Shown: piece after piece, positions 32,553-41,329 of the stretch
Layout: each line of letters opens with the position of its first letter
Numbering within the stretch: the first letter of the stretch is position 1
From: Streptomyces sp. HUAS CB01
GTDB taxonomy: Bacteria > Actinomycetota > Actinomycetes > Streptomycetales > Streptomycetaceae
Direction: 5' to 3'
DNA: 64,000 nt
Assembly: GCF_030406905.1 (NCBI RefSeq)
Contig: NZ_CP129137.1
Location: forward strand, 1,234,001-1,298,000
Notes under the pieces: model-generated
Seen by the model: only the letters and a program-made list of their open reading frames with translations
What the model was told of the DNA's origin: nothing
Database searches by the model: none
Position numbers and translations under genes: made by a program

Positions 32553-33716
32553 TCAGTCGCGGGCCAGGCCGAAGCGGGCCCTCAGGCGGCCCGGACGTTC
32601 GTCCGCGGCCACCGAGGCCGCGCCGTCCGTCACCGTCTCGTACACCGCGAGGATGTCCGAGCCGACCGTGGACCAGTCGAACCGCCGCACATGGGCGCTT
32701 CCGCGAGCGCTGAGCTCGGCGCGCCGGGACGGCGAGCCGAGCAGCCGGATCGCGGCGTCGGCGAGGGCGTCGGCGTCCTCGTTGGCGAACAGCTCGCCCG
32801 CCGCGCCCTGGTCCAGTACCTGTGCGAACGCGTCGAGGTCCGAGGCCAGGACCGCCGCCCCCGCCGACAGCGCCTCGACCAGGATGATGCCGAAGCTCTC
32901 GCCGCCGGTGTTGGGCGCGACGTAGACGTCGACGCTGCGCAGCAGCCGGGCCTTGTCCTCGTCGCTGACCATGCCCAGGAACTCGACGCGCGCGCGCATC
33001 TCCTCGGGAAGGGACTCGACGGCCTCCTCCTCGTCCCCGCGCCCCGCGACGAGCAGCCGGGTGTCCGGCCGGGCCTCCAGGATCCTCGGCAGGGCCCTCA
33101 TCAGGACGGGCAGGCCCTTGCGGGGCTCGTCGATGCGGCCGATGAAGCCGAGCGTCCCACCCTGCCACTCCGCCTTCGCCTCGGCCTTCGCGAAGAAGTC
33201 GACGTCGACGCCGTTCGGGATGACGACGGCGTCGCCGCCGAGGTGCTCCACGAGCGTGCGCCGGGCGTACTCGCTGACCGCGATCCGCGCGTTGATCTTC
33301 TCCAGCGCGGGCTGGAGGATCGGGTAGGCCGCGATCATCGCCCGCGAGCGCGGGTTGGAGGTGTGGAACGTCGCGACGATCGGCCCCTGGGCCGCCCAGC
33401 AGGACAGCAGTCCCAGCGACGGCGAGGCCGGCTCGTGGATGTGGATCACGTCGAACGTGCCGTCGTGCAGCCAGCGCCGCACGCGGGCCGCGGACAGGAA
33501 GCCGAAGTTGAGCCGGGCGACAGAGCCGTTGTACGGGACGGGCACGGCACGGCCCGCCGACACGACGTACGGCGGCAGCGGGGTCTCGTCGTCGGCCGGG
33601 GCGAGGACGGACACCTCGTGCCCGAGGCCGATCAGGTGCTCCGCGAGGTCGCGGATGTGGAACTGGACGCCGCCGGGGACGTCCCACGAGTAGGGGCAGA
33701 CGATCCCGATCCTCAC
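32553..33716 (-). CDS. pimA: Phosphatidyl-myo-inositol mannosyltransferase (PimA-type GT4)
   Basis: 387-residue GT-B glycosyltransferase. N-terminal IGIVCPYSWDVPGGVQFHI is the diagnostic opening of PimA (GGVQ acceptor/donor loop), followed by IHIHEPASPSLGLL, then GFIGRIDEPRKGLPVLMRA and the donor-site E-x7-E in TGGESFGIILVEALSAGA. Adds the first mannose to phosphatidylinositol at the cytoplasmic face of the membrane. The GTG at 33716 overlaps the acyltransferase stop (GTGA). The three-gene block pgsA, acyltransferase, pimA is the actinobacterial PIM module. Confidence 0.93.
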   Translation of the reverse strand: MRIGIVCPYSWDVPGGVQFHIRDLAEHLIGLGHEVSVLAPADDETPLPPYVVSAGRAVPVPYNGSVARLNFGFLSAARVRRWLHDGTFDVIHIHEPASPSLGLLSCWAAQGPIVATFHTSNPRSRAMIAAYPILQPALEKINARIAVSEYARRTLVEHLGGDAVVIPNGVDVDFFAKAEAKAEWQGGTLGFIGRIDEPRKGLPVLMRALPRILEARPDTRLLVAGRGDEEEAVESLPEEMRARVEFLGMVSDEDKARLLRSVDVYVAPNTGGESFGIILVEALSAGAAVLASDLDAFAQVLDQGAAGELFANEDADALADAAIRLLGSPSRRAELSARGSAHVRRFDWSTVGSDILAVYETVTDGAASVAADERPGRLRARFGLARD

Positions 33717-34639
33717 GTGCGGGACTCCCCCGTCTCGGCGCGGTGCTCCAGGTCCGAGAGCCACAACCGCTGCAGCATGTGCCAGTCCTCCGGGTGGTCC
33801 GCGATTCCGGTGGCGAAGGCATCGGCCAGCGCCTGTGTCATCACGGACGTCTTCTCGGCCCGGGTACCTGTCTCGGGGACGTCGACGGGCGGATGGACCC
33901 GGCCCTTCATGCCCGCCGTGGTCCCGTCGTACCAGAGGGTCACCGGCAGCAGCAGCGCGCCGGTCTGCTGGGCGAGCAGCGCGGGCCCCGCGGGCATCCT
34001 CGCCGTCTCGCCGAAGAACTTGACCTCGATGCCCGACTCGGACAGGTCGCGGTCGGCGACCAGGCAGACCAGGCCGCCTTCGCGCAGCCGCCGGGCCAGT
34101 GTGCCGAAGGCGGAGCCGCCGGTGTGCGGCAGCACCTCCATGCCGAGGGACTCGCGGTAGGCGACGAACCGGTCGTACAGCGTCTCCGGCTTCAGCCGCT
34201 CCGCGACGGTGGTGAACGGTATGCCGAGCGCCCGGGTGGCCCAGACACCCGCCAGGTCCCAGTTCGCCAGGTGCGGCAGCGCCATGATGACGCCCCGGCC
34301 GTCCGCCAAGCCGTCGTGCATGCGCTGGATGTTCTCGATGTCCACGCTCCGGCGCACCCGCTCCTCGTCCCAGGTCGGCAGCCGGAAGGACTCCATCCAG
34401 TAGCGCATGTACGAGCGCATCCCGGCCCTGGACAGCTCGGCGAGCCGCTCCGGACCCGCGTCGGGCACCACCCGGGCCAGGTTGGCCTCGAGCCGCAGGA
34501 CGCCCTTGCCCCGCCGCTTCCAGGCGGTGTCGGCGATGGTGCGCCCGAGCCTGACAGCGACGGGTTCCGGGAGCCTCTTGACCGTCCCCCAGCCCAGCCC
34601 GTACAGCGCGTCCGCCAGCCGGTCCTGCATGTCGCTCAT
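33713..34639 (-). CDS. Phosphatidylinositol mannoside acyltransferase (PatA-like, LpxL/HtrB fold)
   Basis: 308 residues of the lysophospholipid acyltransferase superfamily. The catalytic H-x4-D motif is visible in ALPHLANWDLAG near residue 127, followed by FTTVAERLKPETLYDRF, CLVADRDLSESGIEVKFFG and LLPVTLWYDG. In mycobacteria PatA acylates the 2-linked mannose of PIMs; the context between pgsA and pimA supports the same role. ATGA overlap with pgsA upstream and GTGA overlap with pimA downstream make this a strictly coupled trio. Confidence 0.93.
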   Translation of the reverse strand: MSDMQDRLADALYGLGWGTVKRLPEPVAVRLGRTIADTAWKRRGKGVLRLEANLARVVPDAGPERLAELSRAGMRSYMRYWMESFRLPTWDEERVRRSVDIENIQRMHDGLADGRGVIMALPHLANWDLAGVWATRALGIPFTTVAERLKPETLYDRFVAYRESLGMEVLPHTGGSAFGTLARRLREGGLVCLVADRDLSESGIEVKFFGETARMPAGPALLAQQTGALLLPVTLWYDGTTAGMKGRVHPPVDVPETGTRAEKTSVMTQALADAFATGIADHPEDWHMLQRLWLSDLEHRAETGESRT

Positions 34640-35343
34640 GCCTCACTCCCCTGCGAGGTGCCCTGGGTGCTCCCGTGTGAGGGCCCCTGCGGAGGGCCGT
34701 CGCCCGACGGGCCGGCGTCCGCCTCGGCCGCCTCGCGGCGCACCGTGACCACGCGCTGCGCCAGTGTCACCACCGATCCCGCGGCCACGATCCACAGGGC
34801 GACGGGGAGCAGTACCTCGACCCCGGGGACGCCGAACGCGTGGAGTCCGGCGAGCCCGGCCGCGACCAGCGAGACGACCAGCCGCTCGGCGCGCTCCACC
34901 AGCCCGTTCACGGCGACCGGCAGCCCGATCGACTCGCCCCGCGCCTTGGTGTACGAGACGACCTGACCGCTGGCGAGGCAGAAGATCGCCACCGCGCACA
35001 GCACGTTGTCGTCGCCCTTGCCCGCATACCAGAGGGCGAAGCCGCCGAAGATGGCACTGTCCGCGACCCGGTCCAGCGTGGAGTCCAGGAATGCGCCCCA
35101 GCGGCTGGAGACCCCGGCCTGACGTGCCATGTTGCCGTCGACGAGGTCGGAGAAGACGAACAGGGTGATGACGATCGTCCCCCAGAAGAACTCTCCGCGA
35201 GGGAAGAAGACCAGGGCGCCCGCGACCACTCCGGCCGTGCCCACGAGGGTCACCGCGTCGGGGCTCACCCCGCGGCGCAGCAGAAACGCGGCGAACGGTG
35301 TGAGAACACGCGTGAAGAACGCACGCGCGTACTTGTTCAGCAT
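34636..35343 (-). CDS. pgsA: Phosphatidylinositol phosphate synthase (CDP-alcohol phosphotransferase)
   Basis: 235-residue membrane enzyme making phosphatidylinositol phosphate from CDP-diacylglycerol and inositol phosphate, the first step to PI and PIMs. The CDP-AP signature D-x2-DG-x2-AR-x8-G-x3-D-x3-D is intact in SDLVDGNMARQAGVSSRWG onward to LDSTLDRVAD. Six helices are likely, and the C-terminal tail is rich in Gly, Ser and Gln. The ATG at 35343 (MLNKYARAFF) is chosen because the longer open frame upstream is Arg-rich and has no site. First of three coupled genes. Confidence 0.93.
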   Translation of the reverse strand: MLNKYARAFFTRVLTPFAAFLLRRGVSPDAVTLVGTAGVVAGALVFFPRGEFFWGTIVITLFVFSDLVDGNMARQAGVSSRWGAFLDSTLDRVADSAIFGGFALWYAGKGDDNVLCAVAIFCLASGQVVSYTKARGESIGLPVAVNGLVERAERLVVSLVAAGLAGLHAFGVPGVEVLLPVALWIVAAGSVVTLAQRVVTVRREAAEADAGPSGDGPPQGPSHGSTQGTSQGSEA

Positions 35344-35600
35344 GGCCTTCCCGAGGGGTCGGTGTGCCGCGCGGCCCCTTCGGCCACCGGCGGGCCCATC
35401 GTAGCCACGCGCGCGGCGGCCCAGCGGCCTGGCCCGGTCGCGTACGACGTATGGACGCACCTTGACGGGAGTGGAAAGCTCGAAAGACAACCGCGGGCTT
35501 CGCCGGAGCATCCCCAAGGTTCCGGCCGGGGGTCTCCCCATCGCGCGCCCCCGGGTCCGCGCCCTCACCTCACCGTGCACCGAGTCGGGAGGAACGAATC

Positions 35601-37808
35601 ATGGGCGACAAGGCGAATGCACAATCCGGAGCCGCCGGCAGGGCTACGACGGCCGACCGGCCGACATCCGTACGGAATGTGGTGCTGGTCGGCCACAGCG
35701 GATCGGGGAAGACGACCCTGGTGGAGGCCCTGGCCCTGACGGCGGGGGCGGTCAACCGGGCGGGACGCGTCGAGGACGGCGGGACGGTCTCGGACTACGA
35801 CGAGATCGAGCACCGCCAGCAGCGTTCCGTACAGCTGAGTCTCGTCCCGGTCGAGTGGGGCGGGTACAAGATCAATCTGCTGGACACCCCCGGGTACGCC
35901 GACTTCGTGGGGGAGCTCAGGGCCGGTCTGCGAGCCGCGGACGCGGCCCTTTTCGTTGTCTCGGCGGCGCAGGAGGCCGACGCCGTGCCCGCCTCGACCC
36001 GCATGGTGTGGGAGGAGTGCGCGGCGGTCGGGATGCCCCGCGCCATCGTGGTCACCCACCTGGAGACGGCGCGCACAGGGTTCGACGAGCTCATCGAGGT
36101 GTGCGGGCAGTTGTTCGGCGGTGACGACCCGGACGCGGTGCTGCCGCTCTATCTGCCGCAGTACGGCCCCGAGGCCGCCGACGGGCACGCGCCCGTCACG
36201 GGACTGGTGGGGCTGTTGTCGCAGAAGCTGTTCGACTACTCGGGCGGCGAGCGCGTCGAGAAGGCGCCCGGGCCCGAGGAGGAGGCGATGCTGGAGCAGG
36301 CCAGGAACCGCCTGATCGAGGGGATCATCGCCGAGAGCGAGGACGAGACCCTCATGGACCGCTACCTGGGAGGCGAGGAGGTCGACCTCAAGACGCTGAT
36401 CGACGACCTGGAGAAGGCCGTCGCACGGGGCGCGTTCCATCCGGTGCTGGCCGCGGCGCCGGCGACGAACGGGGCGAAGCAGGGGCTCGGGACGGTCGAG
36501 CTGCTGGAGCTGATCACCGGCGGGTTCCCGACCCCGCTGGAGCGCGAGGCCCCGGCGGTCACCACCCCGGAGGGCCGGCCCAGGCCCGCCGTCACCTGCG
36601 ACCCGGACGGGCCGCTGGTCGCCGAGGTCGTCAGGACCGCGTCCGACCCGTACGTCGGCCGGCTGTCCCTGGTCAGGGTGTTCTCCGGCACGCTCCGCCC
36701 CGACGAGACGGTGCACGTGTCGGGGCACGGGCTGGCCGACCGCGGGCACGAGGACCACGACGTCGACGAGCGCGTCGGCGCCCTCTCCTCACCGTTCGGC
36801 AAACAGCAGCGCACCGTCGGGCGGTGCATCGCTGGCGATCTCGCCTGCGTCGCCAAGCTGGGACGGGCGGAGACCGGGGACACGATCTCCTCGACGTCGG
36901 ACCCGCTGCTGATGGAGCCGTGGGCGATGCCGGACCCGCTGCTCCCGCTGGCCATCCAGGCCCACAGCAAGGCCGACGAGGACCGGCTCTCCCAGGGGTT
37001 GTCCCGGCTGGTCGCCGAGGACCCGACGATGCGTCTGGAGCAGAACCAGGACACCCACCAGGTGGTGCTGTGGTGCCTGGGCGAGGCCCACATGGACGTG
37101 GCGCTGGAGCGACTGCGCAGCAGGTACGGGGTCCAGGTCGACGTGGTCCCGCACAAGGTGTCGCTGCGGGAGACGTTCGGCGGGCCGTCGGCGGGGCGGG
37201 GCCGTCATGTGAAGCAGTCCGGCGGGCACGGCCAGTACGCGATCTGCGAGATCGAGGTCGAGCCGCTGCCGCCCGGCTCGGGCATCGAGTTCGTCGACAA
37301 GGTGGTCGGCGGCGCCGTCCCCCGCCAGTTCATCCCTTCGGTGGAGAAGGGCGTCCGGGCACAGGCGGCGAAGGGCCTCTCGGCCGGTCATCCGCTGGTC
37401 GACGTGCGGGTGACGCTGCTGGACGGCAAGGCGCACTCGGTGGACTCCTCCGACGCCGCGTTCCAGACGGCGGGCGCGCTGGCGCTGCGTGAGGCGGCGG
37501 CGCAGGCCCGGATCGACCTGCTGGAGCCGGTGGCGGAGGTGCAGGTGATGGTCCCGGACGAATACGTCGGCGCCGTCATGAGCGATCTGTCGGGCCGGCG
37601 CGGCCGGGTCGTCGGCACCGAGCAGGCGGGCACCGGCAGGACGGTCGTGCGCGCCGAGGTTCCGGAGATCGAGATCGGGCGTTACGCGGTGGACCTGCGG
37701 TCCATCTCGCACGGCACGGGCCGCTTCGACCGTTCGTACGCGCGGCACGAGGCGATGCCGCCGCAGATGGCGGCGAAGGTCCGCGAGGAGACCGCGGCCG
37801 CCGCTTAG
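35601..37808 (+). CDS. EF-G2-like translation GTPase paralogue
   Basis: 735 residues with the EF-G domain order: GTPase, beta-barrel, and EF-G III to V domains. G1 is GHSGSGKTTL and G3 is DTPGYADF, both intact; the G4 position reads VVTHLETAR instead of the usual NKxD, so guanine recognition must differ. The C-terminal half keeps YGVQVDVVPHKVSLRETF and PGSGIEFVDKVVGG. It is shorter in the GTPase domain than fusA products. The start ATG 35601 has GGAGG eight bases upstream. The canonical EF-G gene is not in this window. It probably represents the actinobacterial EF-G2-like family of unsettled function. Confidence 0.9.
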   Translation: MGDKANAQSGAAGRATTADRPTSVRNVVLVGHSGSGKTTLVEALALTAGAVNRAGRVEDGGTVSDYDEIEHRQQRSVQLSLVPVEWGGYKINLLDTPGYADFVGELRAGLRAADAALFVVSAAQEADAVPASTRMVWEECAAVGMPRAIVVTHLETARTGFDELIEVCGQLFGGDDPDAVLPLYLPQYGPEAADGHAPVTGLVGLLSQKLFDYSGGERVEKAPGPEEEAMLEQARNRLIEGIIAESEDETLMDRYLGGEEVDLKTLIDDLEKAVARGAFHPVLAAAPATNGAKQGLGTVELLELITGGFPTPLEREAPAVTTPEGRPRPAVTCDPDGPLVAEVVRTASDPYVGRLSLVRVFSGTLRPDETVHVSGHGLADRGHEDHDVDERVGALSSPFGKQQRTVGRCIAGDLACVAKLGRAETGDTISSTSDPLLMEPWAMPDPLLPLAIQAHSKADEDRLSQGLSRLVAEDPTMRLEQNQDTHQVVLWCLGEAHMDVALERLRSRYGVQVDVVPHKVSLRETFGGPSAGRGRHVKQSGGHGQYAICEIEVEPLPPGSGIEFVDKVVGGAVPRQFIPSVEKGVRAQAAKGLSAGHPLVDVRVTLLDGKAHSVDSSDAAFQTAGALALREAAAQARIDLLEPVAEVQVMVPDEYVGAVMSDLSGRRGRVVGTEQAGTGRTVVRAEVPEIEIGRYAVDLRSISHGTGRFDRSYARHEAMPPQMAAKVREETAAAA

Positions 37809-37885
37809 GAGGCCGCCGCCCCGGAGACGGCCTCCGGGCCCGGCTCTCCCGGGCGCCTCGGGCCCGGTCCGGCGCGCCGCGGTGG

Positions 37886-37925
37886 GAGTGCCGCCCGCCG
37901 AACACCCCTTCGGCGGGCGGCACTC
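37886..37925 (+). terminator. Terminator downstream of the EF-G2-like gene
   Basis: Perfect 17-base inverted repeat (37886-37902 with 37909-37925) around CACCCC, 78 bases past the stop. A weaker GGAGGCCG/CGGCCTCC stem lies immediately after the stop codon. Confidence 0.85.
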
Positions 37926-38065
37926 GCGCGCACGGGTCCGGTCGCCCCGGAGGGCCGAAAGGCGGTGCTGACGCCTGGGCCACCACCCCGATACGCTGTG
38001 TTGCGCAGCTCAGAAGGTGTGCGGGGCACGGTAGTTGGGAAGGCCGCAGTGCGGACGATGCGGCG

Positions 38066-39733
38066 ATGGGGGCGGTAGTGGCGGACCAGGCATTCGATTT
38101 CTCTCCCGGGGCACAGATCCCGGTGCAGGGGGCGGCCGGCCAGACGGCGGCGACCCACGCCCTCGCCTCGGCCGCGTACCGCGACAGTCCGCTCGAGGAG
38201 ATACTCAAGGCCAACAACGAGTGGCACCAGTCCAAGGTGAAGAAGGGCAAGTTCTCGCTCTTCGAGCCGAATCTGGGCGAGGCCTTCTCACGGGCGGTCC
38301 AGGTGCGGATGCTCGGCGGAGCCCGCAAACCGCTGATCCAGTCCTTCGGCGCGGAGCCGCAGGCCGTCGTGGAGCACGCGCTGGCGGCGAGCCGGATCCG
38401 CAAGCAGCGGGACGCCCGGCTGACGGCCGTCATGGCGGTGTTCGGACTGCTGTTCCTGCCCGGCGCCCTGCTGTGGATCGGCGTGTTCCAGCTGCGCCGT
38501 ACGCTCGCGGGTTCGAAGGACAGGAGGACCGGAGCCATCGGGTCGGCGCTGCTGATCGCCGTGGGCGCCCTCGCGGTGGTGTTCCTGATCGCCCTGCCGT
38601 TCAGCGGGTTCTGGGGGTACTACCTGCGGGCCATGGTCGTCGCCCCGGTGATCGGCTGGCTGTTCGCCAAGCGGATCTGCGAGTCCACGGCGAAGGATCT
38701 GCGGGTCCGCTGGGACAGCCTCCTCTCCGGCGGCGGCATCGGGGCGAAGGTCCCGGAGGCCGTGCCGGGCAACCCGAACGAGACGGCGGCCGAGCAACTC
38801 CGCCAGGGCCTGGAGAAGCTCACCGCCGAGCAGCAGTCCAACTCCGTCTTCTACGCCGGCCCCAAGGGGATACTCGGCATGGGCACCCGCTGGGGCAGCT
38901 GGCAGCTCGCCGAGGAACTGGTGGCCAAGGAGCCGGGCAAGGAGTTCCACCAGTTCCGCAGCTGGGACGTCATCAAGGTCATCCACGACCAGCTGACCCT
39001 GCTCCAGCGCGGCCCGCTGAACACGGGCGGCTTCCCCAAGCCGTCGGTGAAGCACTGGATCGTGGTGCCGGTCGGGGAGGGTGCCGCCGAGGTGGCCCGC
39101 CCCGACGGCCAGGACGTGGACACCTTCCAGGTCAAGCGCCACGAGATACAGCGCATCTGCGACCACCAGCAGTTCGGCAGCGGCAACCGGCACTATCTGG
39201 GCGTCCAGTTCACCCTGTGGGACGGCCAGCTGGTCATCACCATGATGATCACGGTGACGGTGCTGTTCGAGACCCTGCGCATCGAAGTGACGGGACACGC
39301 TCTCGGCCCGGTGCACTCCCTCTTCACCAGCAAGCCCGCGCCCAAGACCGTCGAGGTGGCCAAGACGATCCGGTTCTGGGAGACCGTCGAGCGTCAGCTG
39401 CCGCTGGTGGAGACCCCCGAGGTGGTGCGGCAGATGGTCCGGGCACCGTTCACCTGGTACCCGCCGATGCTGGACTTCCTCGGCGGGAAACTGATCCTCC
39501 CCGAGCCGTTCGGGCTGCGGCACGCATGGGCTGAGCAGCCCTGGCGGCACCGCTTCATGGCGGACGACGCGATGCGGGCGGCGACGCCGGTGCTGCGGGT
39601 GGCCCACTCCGCCGCGATGCGGGTACTGGAGGAGAACGGCGTGGACACGGAGCGCTTCAGCACCCGCTCGTCGTTCCTCAGCACGGGTGTGCAGGACCCG
39701 ATGCCGCGCAAGGCGGACGCGTACGACGCGTGA
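38066..39733 (+). CDS. Unrecognised membrane protein, 555 residues
   Basis: I do not recognise the family. A 110-residue hydrophilic N-terminus is followed by two hydrophobic hairpin-like segments (TAVMAVFGLLFLPGALLWIGVFQL and, after a basic loop, IGSALLIAVGALAVVFLIALPFSGFWGYYLRAMVVAPVIGW by position 195). A large soluble region of about 330 residues follows, with one more hydrophobic stretch near TLWDGQLVITMMITVTVLF. No nucleotide-binding or catalytic motif is evident. Codon use is like its neighbours. The start could be ATG 38066 or GTG 38078; neither has a clear ribosome site. A plausible promoter (CTGACG, 16 bases, GATACG) lies near 37978-38005. Confidence 0.8.
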   Translation: MGAVVADQAFDFSPGAQIPVQGAAGQTAATHALASAAYRDSPLEEILKANNEWHQSKVKKGKFSLFEPNLGEAFSRAVQVRMLGGARKPLIQSFGAEPQAVVEHALAASRIRKQRDARLTAVMAVFGLLFLPGALLWIGVFQLRRTLAGSKDRRTGAIGSALLIAVGALAVVFLIALPFSGFWGYYLRAMVVAPVIGWLFAKRICESTAKDLRVRWDSLLSGGGIGAKVPEAVPGNPNETAAEQLRQGLEKLTAEQQSNSVFYAGPKGILGMGTRWGSWQLAEELVAKEPGKEFHQFRSWDVIKVIHDQLTLLQRGPLNTGGFPKPSVKHWIVVPVGEGAAEVARPDGQDVDTFQVKRHEIQRICDHQQFGSGNRHYLGVQFTLWDGQLVITMMITVTVLFETLRIEVTGHALGPVHSLFTSKPAPKTVEVAKTIRFWETVERQLPLVETPEVVRQMVRAPFTWYPPMLDFLGGKLILPEPFGLRHAWAEQPWRHRFMADDAMRAATPVLRVAHSAAMRVLEENGVDTERFSTRSSFLSTGVQDPMPRKADAYDA

Positions 39734-39963
39734 CGGTGCGGCCCCGGAGCGTCCGCGGGACGGCCCGGGGCCGGGAGGGACAGCCGGTACCGGGGCGTGT
39801 CGCGGCGGCAGCTCCGTCGCCGGCAGGGCGGGGCCTGCGGCGTCCGGTGCGTGCGATCGCAGGACGGAGGATCATCCTCGTACTGGACGTACTCGGATCA
39901 CTCCGACAACGCAGCGAGCGTGCGTGCCAGGCGTCGGGGGCCAGGGGACTCCCGTAACACGTC

Positions 39964-40521
39964 CTAAGCGGGCCAGGCGTCCGCGAGCATCTTCCGGGTG
40001 TCGGCGAGGAGTTGCGGCAGCACCTTGGTGTGGCCGATGACCGGCATGAAGTTGGTGTCACCGCCCCAGCGCGGCACCACGTGCTGATGCAGATGCGCGG
40101 CGATGCCGGCGCCGGCCACCGTGCCCTGGTTCATGCCGATGTTGAAGCCGTGTGCCCCGGACGCCGTCCGCAGCGCCGTCATGGCCCGCTTGGTGAACTC
40201 GGCGAGCTCGGTGGTCTCGGCCGCTTCGAGGTCCGTGTAGTCGGCGACGTGCCGGTACGGCACGACCATCAGGTGGCCGCCGTTGTAGGGGTACAGGTTG
40301 AGCACCGCGTACACGTTCTCACCGCGTGCGATGACGAGCCCGTCCTCGTCGGACTTGGCGGGGATGGAGCAGAAGGGGCAGCCGTCGTCGGCCCCGGGGC
40401 CGGTCGGCTTGTTCTCGCCCTGGATGTAGGCCATCCGGTGGGGTGTCCACAGCCGCTGGAAGGCGTCCTGGATGCCGACCCCGATCTGCTGCTCCGGCTC
40501 ACTCGTCATGTGGTGCAGCAT
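39964..40521 (-). CDS. HIT-family hydrolase
   Basis: About 185 residues. The histidine triad AHLHQHVVPRW near residue 135 and the zinc-type CPFC near residue 43 identify a HIT/Hint-like nucleotide hydrolase, probably acting on nucleoside phosphoramidates or dinucleoside polyphosphates. LNLYPYNGGHLMVVPYRHV is the conserved core. The start is uncertain: ATG 40521 (MLHHMTSEPE) or ATG 40509, neither with a convincing ribosome site. It lies next to pgsA-type lipid genes and thrS in related genomes as I recall; here it converges with the preceding membrane protein gene. Confidence 0.9.
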   Translation of the reverse strand: MLHHMTSEPEQQIGVGIQDAFQRLWTPHRMAYIQGENKPTGPGADDGCPFCSIPAKSDEDGLVIARGENVYAVLNLYPYNGGHLMVVPYRHVADYTDLEAAETTELAEFTKRAMTALRTASGAHGFNIGMNQGTVAGAGIAAHLHQHVVPRWGGDTNFMPVIGHTKVLPQLLADTRKMLADAWPA

Positions 40522-40588
40522 ATGACTTCGCCCGTACGGAGCGTGTCGCCGGGGGCGGACGCAGGCGGCTCCCGGCGATGCTGGCCGC

Positions 40589-41281
40589 ATGGACGTCCAC
40601 GAGGCAGACACCCCGCTCGACCGCTGGGAGCAGCGGGCCGAGCTGCCGCTCTTCTACGCCTCACTGGTCTTCCTCGCCGCGTACTCGGTGCGGATCCTGG
40701 CCCATGACGTGGACGTGGTCTGGCTGGACACCGCCCTCGCCGCGATGCTGCTGATGTGGCTGGTGTTCCTGAGCGACTTCGTGGTGCGGCTGCGGCTCAG
40801 CGGTCAGCGGCTCCACCGCTTCCTGCGGACGCACTGGCTGGACGCCCTGGTGCTGCTCCTGCCGCTGCTGCGCCCGCTGCGGCTGGTCAAGCTGTACACG
40901 ACGCTCCAGCGGCGGCGCGACCAGCCGGTCCTCAGCCTCTACGCACGGGTGATCGTCTACGCGGGCATGGGCGCGGTGCTGCTGGGCTGGGCCGGGGCGC
41001 TCGCCGTGTTCCACGCGGAGCGGACCGCCCCCGGGGCGACGATCCTCACCTTCGGCGACTCCGTGTGGTGGGTGTGCGCGACGCTGACCACCGTCGGGTA
41101 CGGCGACGTCACCCCCGTGACCGCGTGGGGGAGGACCATCGCCGTCGGACTGATGATCTGCGGTCTCGCGCTGCTGGGCGCGGTGACCGGCTCGTTCTCG
41201 TCCTGGCTGATCCAGGTCTTCACACGCGAGGACGAGAGGAGGCCCCCGGAGGACCGACGTCCTCCGGGGGCCTCCTCCTGA
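40589..41281 (+). CDS. Potassium channel, single-subunit with TVGYGD filter
   Basis: 230 residues with a voltage-gated-like layout. Two N-terminal helices are followed by a basic segment RPLRLVKLYTTLQRRR resembling an S4-S5 stretch, a helix, the pore loop with the selectivity filter TLTTVGYGDVTPV near residue 167, and the final helix IAVGLMICGLALLGAVTGSFSSWL. The C-terminal tail of about 20 residues (EDERRPPEDRRPPGASS) is encoded by the arms of a terminator hairpin. The ATG at 40589 is divergent from the HIT gene about 70 bases away. Confidence 0.92.
   Translation: MDVHEADTPLDRWEQRAELPLFYASLVFLAAYSVRILAHDVDVVWLDTALAAMLLMWLVFLSDFVVRLRLSGQRLHRFLRTHWLDALVLLLPLLRPLRLVKLYTTLQRRRDQPVLSLYARVIVYAGMGAVLLGWAGALAVFHAERTAPGATILTFGDSVWWVCATLTTVGYGDVTPVTAWGRTIAVGLMICGLALLGAVTGSFSSWLIQVFTREDERRPPEDRRPPGASS
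41236..41277 (+). terminator. Terminator embedded in the 3' end of the channel gene
   Basis: Perfect 19-base inverted repeat (41236-41254 with 41259-41277) with a CGAC loop, ending one base before the TGA at 41279. Both arms are coding, giving the duplicated RRPPED/RRPPGA peptide. It also lies 50 bases beyond the thrS stop on the other strand and so may serve both. Confidence 0.85.
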
Positions 41282-41329
41282 CGGTGCGGGGCGGCCGCGG
41301 GCCGGCCCGGTCCCGGCAGCCCGGCCGGC

